Part shown: piece by piece, positions 51,601 to 62,404 of the stretch
Layout of the letters: the number at the start of each line of letters is the position of its first letter
How positions within the stretch are numbered: the stretch's first letter is position 1
DNA from: Leptoclinus maculatus
Taxonomy: Eukaryota; Chordata; Actinopteri; Perciformes; Stichaeidae
Direction: 5' to 3'
DNA length: 64,000 nt
NCBI GenBank assembly: GCA_032191485.1
Contig: JAVDOI010000020.1
Location: 1,350,753 to 1,414,752, forward strand
The notes under the pieces: generated by a model
What the model was told of the DNA's origin: nothing
Databases searched by the model: none
The model's input: the letters and a program-made list of their open reading frames with translations, nothing else
Position numbers and translations under genes: made by a program

Positions 51601-54600
51601 GCAATGCTGTCCCTGTGTCCAGCCAGACAGAGCTGCCAGGGTGGCCCCTACGATTGGTCTAAAATTGCTCACTATTTCCTACGAAGTGTCCACATTCTTA
51701 GTGTGAGATTTAACACTTTTTAGTACCAACGAAAAAAAGTAGTATCCATGTCAGTGATAATGCAAAATAATGATGATTCATGAACGTAAAAAAATCTCAA
51801 TTGTCCTGCTTAAAGTATTGAGTGTTTATTATGTAGAGTACAGGGATTGAGTGACCAAGGGAGTGATTCCAGATACCATCATGACTAGGACTGGGTATTG
51901 CTATTTACACTTATCCAGTCAAACGATACCTGCAATCGTTCCCTTTTTGTGCCCAGATCTAGAAAAAAATGATTGTCGTTCTTTGATTGAATGCGACCTG
52001 TGATTGGCCCACTGCCACAGCAGCTACAAGCCATACAGTCTGTGGTGAAGTCAGGCGACTCCTCTGGTTGTATAGAAGTCTATGAGAACATGACTCTACT
52101 TCTCTCTTGATTTATTACCTCAGTAAACATTGTAAACATGAGTTTATGGTCTCAATCTCTAGTTTCAAGTCTTACAATACAGCATGATGTTCATTTAGTC
52201 AATGATGGTCCATTTAGAGTCAATAGACCAGGGGTCGCCAATAGGCGGACCGCGGTCCGGATCCGGACCCAGACGCTGTCCTATCCGGACCCGGACGTAT
52301 AATTGATGGATAATTGAGAATTGTACATTTGTACAATTGTCGTATTTCCGTTTTTGGTTCTGAATTCAAAAACGGAAAAACCACAGAACCAAAGTCAAAT
52401 AACGAGCCGTATTTCGTTTTTGCAAATCCCTTTTTGTTTTTTCCGTTAAAACGAGACGCAGAGCACAACAGGTAACCCGGAAAGAAGAATATTTCAAAAT
52501 AAAAGTGAAGGCAATATAATGACTGTATGCAAGAAATTAATAAATAAATAACTCTGGGCCGATGGGAGTGTGTTAGCAACAGTAGTTGACTACATGCAGT
52601 TTAATATTCATTTATCTATAACCTCCTGGTCCATATACAGTAGAAAACTAATCATTCTCAATTCATTGGTTAAAGCAGTTTGGTCTTATCTTTTCTGACA
52701 GACTTGTTCTTTTACGCGTAACAGGTTCCGTGCGTAAGGGGTTCTGTGCGTAACAGGTTCCGTGCGCAACGGGTTCTGTGCGTAACAGATTCCATATGTA
52801 ACACGTTCCGTGCGTAACAGATTCCATACGTAACGCGTTCCATGCGTAACGGATTCCATGCATAACGGATTCCACGCGTAACGGGTTCCGTGCGTAATGG
52901 ATTCCGTGTGTAACGGGTTCCGTGCGTAACTGGTTCCGCGTGTAACGGGTTACGTGCGTAACGGGTTCCGTGCGTAACAGATTCCAAGCATAACGGGTTC
53001 CACGCGTAACGGGTTCCACGCGTAATGGGTTCCAAGCATAACGGGTTCCATGCGTAACGGATTCCATGCGTAACAGGTTCTGTGCGTAACGGGTTCCGTG
53101 CGTAACGGGTTCCGTGCGTAACGGATTCCGTGCGTAACGGGTTCCGTGCGTAACTGATTCCATGCGTAACAGGTTCTGTGCGTAACGGGTTCTGTGCGTA
53201 ACGGGTTCCGTGCGTAACGGGTTCCGTGCGTAACGGATCCCGTGCATAACAGGTTCTGTGCGTAACGGGTTCTGTGCGTAACAGATTCCATACGTAACGC
53301 ATTCCTGTACGTAACGGATTTCACGCGTAACAGGTTCCACGCGTAACAGGTTCCATGCTTAACGGGTTCCAAGCGTAACGGGTTCCACGCGTAACGGATT
53401 CCACGCGTAACGGGTTCCACGCGTAACGGATTCCACGCGTAACGGATTCCACGCGTAACAGGTTTAATGATGATTATTTCATCTGATATTTGATGTTTAT
53501 GGTTAATTTACATTAGTTGTATACATCATGTATTTACTTGTTATATGTGTGTCATTTAAGAACTAAACATACCTACATGAAAGAGTGAGCATGTGTTGAT
53601 CACGAGGCAATAAATAATGAAAATATAAAGACGTTTGGTTTATTCTTGTTGAACATTAAGCCTAATTTAACTACCTCATTGGTTTATTTGTCACACTTAA
53701 ATCCTGAATTGAATGGTTAAACAGAAGAGGTCAAAGGGCCGAGATGAGAAGATATAATGTTGGTTAAATGCTGTGGTCCAAATAAAATGACTACAGTTTT
53801 ATTGCCATTGAGTTACAGAGAGTTTGACTCGAGAATATTTTCATTTTTCTTCCCTAATCTCACAAAACGAGCAAAAACCAGATGAAGTGGTTCTCTTTTC
53901 TTCTTTGCTACCATGTTACCTGTCTCGTGACCCCTCAGATTGATCTCTGGAGCTGTGGGTGGATGCAGACCGTCAGGCTGAATTGAGTTGGGAACCAGTG
54001 CAACAGACTACCAGCTCTTTAGCATGTTGGACACACCAGCATGGCACTGTCTCGTAAAATTAAGTTCCCATCCAATAACACTGGTCTGCAGAAGACTGCT
54101 TTGGGAGGAGGGCTGTTTAAAACTGCGACCGTAATTTCGACCGAGATTTTCTCAATCTGGACCTTTTGGAATTTTAATTGAAGACCCCTGCAATAGACCA
54201 TAAAGCAGAGTATGCTTTAGGGCGGGGCTACCTTGTGATTGACAGGTCGTTATCGCTACCAGAGTCGTATACGGCGTCTCTACGTCACTCCTCCACATTC
54301 CAAATATGGTAACTTCTGTTCATTGGTTGCAAAAAGTGAAGATGGTGACGGCCAAGACGCCAAACTTGAGGCTTTAAAACAACGACCACGTCCACGTCTC
54401 ATATACAGTCTACGGGTGAAGTTGAACGGGGTGTATATGACGGGGTTGGCAGTTCAGAGTGTTGAGATGCCACCAGAAGTTTGGAACGTTTGCTTTCCCT
54501 ACAACCCTGTAGCGTCTGATAAGAATAAATGCAGTGGTTGTGGTATTTGATATGATGGGTATGGTACTAGTATCACTTTCAGGGTACTGGTACTGGTACT

Positions 54601-57600
54601 GGTATGGTCATCTTTTAAACGATACCCAGCCTTAATCATAACCTGTTTGCACATCTACCTGCATGTGTGTGGGAATATGTTTTCTGTGTGTTACACTCAT
54701 GCTGGTACGGAGAGAGTAGTGATGGAAGAAACACTGGAAACTAACTAAGATGTTATTTGTGCTCCGCTGTGATTGCAGGCAACCAGACAAACTGAGGGTG
54801 TCGTGGATCAGGAGAAGCAGACGCCACAGCACAAAGGTAACAAAGCAGAGAAGAATGGGATGAGATTCATATAGAGACGAAAAATGAGCCAGTTGTCTCA
54901 TGGTGAAACCTCCAAGAGGACACACTTTATTTTAGTCTTGCCTGGTCTCCGAAAAATGACGTTCCCTTTCAACAATTCTTGTTTTGATGTAGGCCTATCA
55001 CAAGTATGTTTCAAATCAAAGTCTGCATAGTGAGGTGGTCATGGTGGATGGATGGGCCAAACAAACCCGGGACTTTCACCCAGGAGACCGTTGTTCATGT
55101 CCAGTGTGAAACGAAAAGTCAAGTCTTATTTGAAGCCAAACCACAATCTTTTACTAAACCTACCAAATAGTTTTGTTGCTTTTTAATTTAATTTTGTTTT
55201 AATTCTCAAGTTACCCACGGGTTTAAAAGTGCGACTAATCCTGGAGAACATACGTCTCCCTCCAACGTTTCCGTAGTTGAGAATGCGGTTTAGTTGTTTG
55301 GGAACGTCATTTTTAGCAGACAGTCTAGGTATTTAAAGCGTGCTCTGTAGAGGTTAATTTCAGTCCGTAATAAACACATGTAGGCAACAATTGTGAGATT
55401 GAATCCCTCGTTTGTGTTGTGTTTTCCGTCAGCTCCACAGCTGGCAGCCAGGGATCAAAAACCCCTACAGAGGCCTGGTGCTTTGGCAGGTTCCAGAGAG
55501 TTTGGACATCACCGTCACACTCTTCAAGGTATGAGTTTAAGTAGTAGCGGCTGATAAAATGAGTTGGATTACAGATGGGAAATGCACAACTTAAGTTATT
55601 TGTCTGTCCACAGGAACCCACTGCAGATGAGTTTGAGGACAAAGACTGGACTTTTGTCATTGAAAATGTGAGTCAGCAGGATCTGTGTTGTCCTTAGTGG
55701 TGATTTAATTTAATCGGAAAGCAATATATTCTCAGGAAGAAGGATTTTGTTTCTGTGTTGAATCTTAACCGCCCCCCTTGTCCATTGTTTGTATTCATTA
55801 GGAGAGAAAAGGCCGCAGGAAGGTGTTGGCATCAGCAGATGTCAACATGAAGAAGTTTGCCAGTGTCACGCCGGCCCAGTACGATGTCACGCTGAAGCTC
55901 AAACCGCTGTCCGTCAAAGTGGTGGAAGCCACGCTGAAACTGAACCTGTCTTGTATCTTTCTCAAAGAGGGCAAGGCCACGTAAGTCATCAACCCAGCGG
56001 CACATCAATATCCTCAAAGTCCTCAAAGCTGTCGTTACAGAATTCAAATCAGTTTGAAGACCAGTACTGATGTTCATGTCCATCCAGTGCTTTCAGAGGA
56101 TTCTTTATCTACTCTCCACAGAGACGAGGACATGCAGAGTCTGGCTAGTCTGATGAGCATGAAACAGAGTGACATCGGAAACCTGGATGACTTCATTGAC
56201 AGTGATGATGAAGGTGGTGAGGAGAGGAGGGCCAGCTTTGGACAAGCTTCACATGTTACTGGTAAGACTGGTGAAAACGGAAGAAAGCAACTCTTGAAAT
56301 TGAATCAAAGACCGATCACTCAGTTGGAGTTGTTGGGACAACAGAAGCTCAAATCCACACTCCCTCACACAAACCTGGTAAACCTTATTAAACAAAGCTA
56401 CGGAAGCCCGGAGAGACAAGTGAGAAAATAGGTTTTTCCAGGATAATCTTTCTAAGTTTTTCCTGGTGACATTTTTCTTAATTCATTTTTTGTGTCAGGA
56501 TCGTCACGACTAAATAGGTCTAAAAGCGCTCGTGAATATTTTCATAACCTGCTAGCACACAATATATCTTGTGTTTAGAGTACATGGAGAAATGAAAACT
56601 CCCTTGGATTAAAACATGAATGCTTTGAAAACCTCCCAAGCCTGTTTCCCCACCAGTTCTCACCGATACAAAGTAAAATAAAGAATCTTTTGGATTCAAT
56701 TTACAACTTTCACACTTCAAGGTGGCAAAGACTTCCTCCTTTCTGTTTCTCTTTGAACAGTTGTTCTCCACCTGCTACTTCCTCTTTGGTTTCCTATTTG
56801 AGACTCAGTTCCCTTTTCATTTAATCTCTCCGTCTGCTCCTGTTCCCTTTCTCTCTATAACAGCCTCTGCCTCCTCTATCATGAGAGTACATGACGTGGC
56901 TTGGAGGCCTGTAGTTGAATCAGGCCTCACAGGTAACTGTCTGTTCAAAGGTCTACTCTTCCACCTCCCTGATACACACACTGCACAGTATTCTAACTTT
57001 AGTGGACATTATGTGTAAATAACATTATTCATGACATGTAAATAACAAACACATATATCCAATCATTGTCTATTTTAAAAGGCCACTCCTTCTTCATTCC
57101 TCTTCCCCTTTTTACTTCCTCTGTTTCCTCACATATACAGCAAAACCTCATTCCCACATCCCCACTTTCATCTTTACATCTTCATTCTGTGTTTTACTGC
57201 TACTGTCTTCTTCTCCTGTCGTTCTTCTTTTCATTCAAACCTTCATTTAACCCCCCTCTCTCTCTCTCCATCTTTCTCGTTTCGCCGTGTCCTTCCGTTC
57301 TACTCGTCTTCACCCAGTAACCTCAGAGATGGATGGGAAAACGTCCTCTGGCATTTCCTCCGCCATCTCGGCCCCGTCTCGTCCTCCTCTGCCTGAACCC
57401 CCAGACCCCTCTGTTCCATCTTCTTTCCCCACACGACCACCGAGCATTACCCAGCAGGCTCGGCCCTCCCCCTATGCCTACACATTGCCAGCCTTTACAC
57501 GCGCTCACCCTCCTGCGCTTCCCAAAATCTTCCAGCCCGCTGCCGGATCAGGTACCGGTCAACAGATATTCCTCCTCATGTGTGTTCTCTTGTCACTTTA

Positions 57601-60600
57601 TTATACCTATTATACTTATTATAATTACTATAATATTAGTTATAATCATATTCATTATTATTACAATAATTATACTTATAATAATTATTGCAATTATAAA
57701 TGCTTGTTTTTATATATATATTAATATTTTGCAGAAATACAATTACAATACAATTTTTCCAGTTGCTTATGTAAACATTTTTCTTTAAAGATTTTAGTTA
57801 AGCCCTCGGCTACCAAGGCGCTCCTTGGTTAGTTTTTATATTTACATTTTTAAACAGCAAAAGAGAAACAATTATAAAAGATGAATGAATCAAAACTGTA
57901 TCTGTGTTTATTTGACACTCCGGCGTAATTTAAATCATTTACAGTAAAATGTATTGAAAATGGCAGTAAATGTTGTCAATTAATATTAATTGAGACACAA
58001 GGAATTCATGTTGTTTCACATGCAAATGGAAACATAAGGTAAAAAGCTCTCGTTGTAAACCTAAAGATACAAACATATCTACTGTAGCAGGCTGGTATTA
58101 GTTTAGTGAGTGAAGTGATAGATTTCACTGTTATGGTGAGAGATGAGGTTTGGACAACAGAGTCTAACCCAGTTAAAACCAGTCTGACTGTAACTGTTAA
58201 ATATGTACACCCTAGGTTCTTCTTTTGAACATGTGATCTGGAGTTATGTAATATGCTATACATCTTTAATTGGTCTGAGGCACCTCCTGCTGTGTCGATA
58301 AGTCAGAATGCCCTAATTTTGAATCTCTGAGCCTTACACGGGCTTATAATCAATTTATCCCTCAGTATCCATTAGAAATGTCCTGATTGGCTTGTCTCCA
58401 TCCACATTCAGACAGGTCTGTAGCAAGCCCAGTGAAGTCAAGCTGAATAAATTGCTTCATTTGTTTGTTGCTATACAGCCTTTTGCTCTAATCTGTCTTG
58501 AAAAGGAAACGCGTGTCTACATTGTAGCTAGACTTTACAGCAACGGGTGATTCATTTCAGCGTCTGGTGTTGATCTGAAGGCTGATAGCGGTGTGACCCC
58601 AGGGTCTGGGAGCCTATCTGCCACGACACCAGAAGATTTGTAGTCGATACCAATAACGAGGAAACTCTACGGTTCTCGATACCCAAATCGATGCCACGGT
58701 AAAAAACAGCTAGCGTTAACTGCTGCTGATTTGTTGTTCTCAATGTAGCATTATAAGAGACCTTTTCTATCGGCCTGGTACGACGGGACGCTGTTAGTCA
58801 CGAGGGCTGATCCCCGGTATACCTGCAGTACTGTAGAGAAACAAAAAACATCACGTTTTCAGAATTTTGGTATCTACCATCGTGACATCCCTACTTTGCA
58901 GTTTGGTTGACTGCAATCTTGGAACCCATCACCTGTCGATCTGAAGACGATTTAGCCTCTGGGGGCAAATACCAAAATGTCGAAAAGGGTTGATCTGGGA
59001 TTAGCGTAAACCACAATGTTTTCTTAAACCTAACACAGTAGTTTTGCCGCCTAAACTGAACTGCGAGGTTCGAGGGCGTGTCATGTAGTAGGTGTGTCCT
59101 GTAGGACTGTGGACCTGCAGACAGACCTGCTTGAATAGTTCTAGGGTTCCGGTAGAGCCAGTGGATATCCAGATAACAGATGACAGATATATTCACGCCT
59201 TCCTCTTCCGTGCATTGGCCATTGTCTACAGTCCAATTCAAAACTTGAGATAAGAAGAATGTGTTGGAGTTGAGATATTTTGTAGCCTATATGAAGCAAA
59301 ATCAGATGATAGGCAAGGGGTTCCCAGATTTCATTCAAGCCAATGCGTTCTGCTTCTTTTGCTCTGAACACGGACTGTTTACCTGCATCCAACCTAAGAC
59401 TGATCAAACCTGATTGATCAATACTCCTCGGACCATAAACGGAAAACAGAACGCGTTCGATACCAACATCTTGTCCCATTGCCTACAGATTATATGCAGA
59501 TATATGTTTAGGTTGGCTCGAAATATTCTGTGTATTTCTGGTTCCACTCACCATTGTTCTGTCTCTTGGTTTGTCTTTCCGCTCTCCCCTTTCCTCTTAC
59601 TTCTCTGCCACTTCCTGTCCGTCCTCTGCTGTCTTTTTTTAGTGCCCATTTCAGCTCCTCGAAGGCCCCATAGCTTCCACAGCGACTGCTCTCCAGCCGA
59701 GGGCTTGGAGGCTTTCGTTACCTTCACCCCTTCTAAAGCCACCTCTTCCCTCTCCTCCTCACCCTCCGTTCCATCTCTCCGCACTTTCTCTGATAGCTCA
59801 CAAACAGGTATTACGTGATTCCATCCACAGTTGTGATTGGTTTCTAATTGACGAAAGGATCCAAAATACAGCCCATGGTGCTGTTTATTGGTCTTGATTT
59901 GCTTTAAGGGCTAATGCTGCATTCACACACAAGACAGACATGAGCTCCTACTTCAGGATATACCATTAACTCAGCTTTTATCAAATACATATCTTTAGAA
60001 AGCGTTATGGGAAGCATCTTTGGCCTTTGTTGTTTATTGTTTGGCCGACTCATGAAATGTATGTTGATCAGTTCAAGCAGTTCTTCCAACACATCACAAT
60101 GATGCAGCATGTTTTTGTTCTACCATTTCTTCATCCCTACTTTATTTTATTTTATTCTCTCCATCTTCCTCTCTCAGCCTGTCCCAGTGCCTGGAGAGCA
60201 CAGGGCGTTCCTTCCTTTTCTTCTGCATCCTCCTCCTCAGCTTCAGCTCCTCTGAGCTCCTTCCCTCCTATACCTCCACCACCTGCTGCTTCCAGGCAGC
60301 CCAAAGCTCGCTTCTCCTCTGCGGGGGAGCCGGGTTCCGCCCTCACCCGGCCCACCAGCCTGCCGTCTGCCCCCGAGACAGGTACAGGGACAGGTCCCGT
60401 CAGAGGCCGTTCATACACCTGTTACTACGCATTTACTCCTGTTCCTCCCTCCATCCCTACATCTTCGTTTTTCCCTTCTCCTTATTTTTTTCCAGCTTCG
60501 TGGCAGAGTGAATGGAGGCCTCCTAACTCTCAGGCGCCTCTAGCACAGCCTGCCTACTCCCCTAAGTTTCTGCATCTCTCTGCCAACGATCCTGCAGTGC

Positions 60601-62404
60601 TGCAGAAAAAGCAGATAGAGCCGCCATGTAATTGTGCTCTACCTTCAGCCTCTCTGCTGTACTGTGTGTCTAACATCCGATGTGCTTATATGTAGCGTTC
60701 ATCCTTTAGAATAAAGGATGTTCATTGTATGTAGACCGACAGTGCCCGAGCATAGTTAGAGATGTCAAGACATTAGGTTATGACTCTCATTGAATTCCTG
60801 CTGCCACAAATACTCACCTGAGCACCAAATGTGGATCAATCCGCCACTGAAAATAGTCCCCAACAGACGCTCTATTTCTTCCTGTTTGTTTGGTAAAAAC
60901 TACATTGACCAGCTGTTTTAGGAAATTACAGAAATGAGTTGAGAAGGTAAAAAGTTAATTCCAAAGTTTTTTTTTAAAGATTTATATCTTCAGTAGGAAC
61001 AAAATATACATACATAAATACATATATTGTTTTGACACACATTGTGCGAGCAAACAACGCAGAATTCTCAGTAACACTTTCTATGACCCCCATTTCCATA
61101 ATGCATAACATAGTCACAATAAGTTCTAATGTTCTTATAGCACTGTCTAATCATAGACATAAGCACCATATTCATAATGCTTCTGAACAATAATCTTTAA
61201 AATATTCACAATGATAACACTTCATCATTGCTGGTCACTCAGTGTCATGTTTTGTGTAGAATGCATTTTAACAGAGATTATAACGCACTATAAAATGATT
61301 AGAATGTATTACAAATATGGGAATTATAACATAAATGTCAGTGAGTGACCAGCAATTATGAAGTCTAATGATACTTGACCTTTTAAGTCACTGTAAAATG
61401 CTTTATGATGAGGTATGATTATTGTTATAAAGCATCATGGACTGTGATTATACAGAGCTTTAATAAGACTACGATGCATTATAAGTATGGACATGGATTT
61501 CATAGAAATTGTTCTCTATGTAATAAATGAGGACACTGGTGAGAATGTGTTAGTGGATTCACTGTGAAAAGAGCTCTTGTTTGTAATGGTCTTGTCATTA
61601 CATATACCTTAAACATACAGAACTATCACTGGAGAAATGCTGATGGACTGATATTGGAAAGCACATGTGTCGTTGATATTCCTCCTTCCATTCCCTCCAC
61701 TCCTCCCCATCATCCCTCTGCCCCCATCATGTTTCCTCTCTGTCAGCTTCATCCTCTTTGGAGCAGACACCCCAGGGAGGGTCTGGATTCGTTCCTTCCT
61801 GGAGACCCCAGGGCGCCCCTACAGTAGAGAGCCTCTCACCTTCTCCTTTAAGTCCTTCCTCTGCTCTTGTGCTCTCTGGGCCTCCTCCTCCTCTTCCTCC
61901 TCCCTCTCAGCCTCATATATCCCAAACTGCCACAACCTCACACAGTGCCCAAGATACAGGTACAGAATCAAAGAGGAGCCATGCTGAGTGACTAAACCCC
62001 ACCAATGTACAAGCACACGTCTCCCCCTGCTGGTTGTTTTCATTAAAGCAGCTAAACACTTGATACAGAATATACACTGGTGCCATATGAACACCGAGCT
62101 TATCGCGTATCGTCCCTGTTTGATTCCTTCTACGCTTTTCTGTCGTTTCAGAATTCAAGAGACAGTTGAGCACGCTGAGTGAAGAGGACAACCAGTGTAC
62201 GGCTCCCACAGGTGAGCGTGAACACACAGTGAGTAGAATAAGTGACGCCTTTAGACGATGACTGTGTGGATAACTGTGTGTTACTTCATGCTGTTCAGCT
62301 CCTGATCCCAGAGCGCCGGCCAGCCGGAGGCCAGGGTCGTCCAGGGCTTCAGAGCGGAAAGGAGACGGACGTTTTGGAATCGAGGTTGTGAAGACATCAG
62401 CAGG
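45645..62404 (+). CDS. ehbp1l1: EH domain-binding protein 1-like 1, 3' partial
   Basis: EHBP1-family adaptors link Rab8/Rab10 membranes to EHD proteins, Bin1/dynamin and actin. Exons: 45645-45748, 54779-54836, 55433-55528, 55614-55667, 55802-55980, 56122-56261, 56864-56932, 57318-57551, 59643-59807, 60178-60381, 60496-60627, 61747-61959, 62152-62211, 62299-62404 (1814 nt, about 604 codons). The first six exons encode the N-terminal C2-like domain (MTSVWKRLQRAGKKASKFQF; SWQPGIKNPYRGLVLW; DWTFVIEN; LSCIFLKEGKAT) and the conserved DEDMQSLASLMSMKQSDIGNLDDF. The later exons are Pro/Ser-rich linker; 62152-62211 (EFKRQLSTLSEEDN) resembles the region before the CH domain. The CH and bMERB domains must lie beyond the window. 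EHBP1L1 rather than EHBP1 is chosen from the neighbouring kcnk7. The middle exons are read from splice sites only and are less certain. Confidence 0.88.
46619..47095 (-). mobile_element. Dispersed repeat family A, copy 1 (reverse orientation)
   Basis: Read on the minus strand it matches the copies at 49604 and 52052: tgactctacttctctcttg, cagtaaacattgtaaacatg, gtctcaatctctagtttcaag, catttagagtcaatagacc, gattgacaggtc. It extends on to a segment with ttgcaaaaaaccaagatgg, also seen beyond 54299. Non-coding; class (SINE or DNA element) unclear. Confidence 0.75.
49138..49512. mobile_element. Element with 30-bp terminal inverted repeats
   Basis: Left arm 49138-49167 and right arm 49483-49512 are reverse complements at 29 of 30 positions (core gtcttgacgtcacagtgagg). 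The 315-bp interior has no coding potential. It looks like a MITE, but the 8 bases on either side (tgagcctg, tgcacatg) are not a convincing target duplication. Confidence 0.7.
49604..49812 (+). mobile_element. Dispersed repeat family A, copy 2
   Basis: Same sequence order as the other family A copies, from ggcgactcctctggttgtat to accataaagcagg, then ends. Sequence just upstream (gaagccgatgtggacgtg) may belong to it as well. Confidence 0.75.
52229..54190. mobile_element. Non-autonomous hAT element inserted in family A copy 3
   Basis: Termini CAGGGGTC...GACCCCTG (8-bp perfect, 12 of 15 matching when extended) and a perfect 8-bp target duplication caatagac at 52221-52228 and 54191-54198. Both features define hAT transposons; CAGGGGT starts are common in Charlie-type members. 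1962 bp with no transposase frame. It carries hairpins at 52319-52338 and 52345-52378 and the 16-bp minisatellite at 52717-53462. Confidence 0.88.
52717..53462. repeat. 16-bp minisatellite inside the hAT element
   Basis: About 46 copies of cgtaacgggttccgtg with variants at a few positions (g/a at 8, gtg/cac/cat before cgtaac). Three units make 48 nt, so all frames of the minus strand stay open with 16-residue repeats (NPLRTEPVTHGTRYAR); these frames are artefacts. Confidence 0.95.
55031..55215. repeat. Dispersed repeat family B, copy 2
   Basis: Shares gatggatgg-ccaaacaaac, ggactttcaccca and aaacct-acca-atagttttgttgc with the copy at 40917, diverged. In the ehbp1l1 intron before 55433. Confidence 0.6.
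57552..59642. other. ehbp1l1 intron with AT-rich and repeat sequence
   Basis: Begins with a TA/TTA-rich stretch (57600-57730), then sequence without clear features. A family B fragment lies at about 58975-59070. No missed exon of phase 1-1 was recognised. Confidence 0.45.
58975..59070. repeat. Dispersed repeat family B, copy 3 (fragment)
   Basis: Block aaacctaacacagtagttttgccgcctaaac corresponds to the shared block of the copy at 40917. Confidence 0.5.
60496..60715 (+). other. ehbp1l1: Possible alternative terminal exon of ehbp1l1 with its own polyadenylation signal
   Basis: Acceptor ttttttccag precedes 60496. If the donor after 60627 (ccat|gtaatt) is used the exon is a 132-nt phase 1-1 cassette. 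If not, the frame runs on to TAG at 60693-60695, and AATAAA follows at 60710-60715 inside a small hairpin (catccttta-gaa-taaaggatg, 60700-60720). That would make a short protein with the C2-like domain but no CH or bMERB domains. Confidence 0.4.
61071..61516. mobile_element. Foldback (long inverted repeat) element
   Basis: The two halves are imperfect reverse complements: gtaacactttctatga at the left end pairs with catagaaattgttctc at the right end, and in the middle acttcatcattgctggtcactca pairs with tgagtgaccagcaattatgaagt (25 of 28 over the longer match). About 445 bp, non-coding, in the ehbp1l1 intron before 61747. Confidence 0.7.

Larger units (their letters stand above)
52052..54414 (+). 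mobile_element. Dispersed repeat family A, copy 3, split by a later insertion
   Basis: Family A sequence from caggcgactcctctgg (52052) to catttagagt, broken at 52228, resuming at 54191-54198 with caatagac and running on through gattgacaggtc to atatacagtctacg (54414). The 8-mer ggtgaagt stands directly on both sides (52044-52051 and 54415-54422). Confidence 0.75.
51886..54634. mobile_element. Outer hAT-like element of a nested cluster
   Basis: Ends taggactgggtat (51886) and atacccagcctta (to 54634) form imperfect inverted termini. Flanking 8-mers atcatgac (51878-51885) and atcataac (54635-54642) agree at 7 of 8. Eight-base target duplications are typical of hAT elements. Once the inserted elements are removed the body is about 378 bp and non-coding. 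Confidence 0.6.

Noticed and set aside
52663..53420. Three overlapping minus-strand frames of 156-225 codons with a 16-residue repeat
   Set aside because: All frames are open because the 16-bp unit lacks stop codons in that strand; it is a minisatellite inside a hAT element, with no unique N- or C-terminal domain.
56262..56431. Extension of ehbp1l1 exon 6 through the donor at 56262
   Set aside because: The frame stays open for 56 codons but a good gtaagac donor follows ACTG, and the next cassette joins in phase 1.
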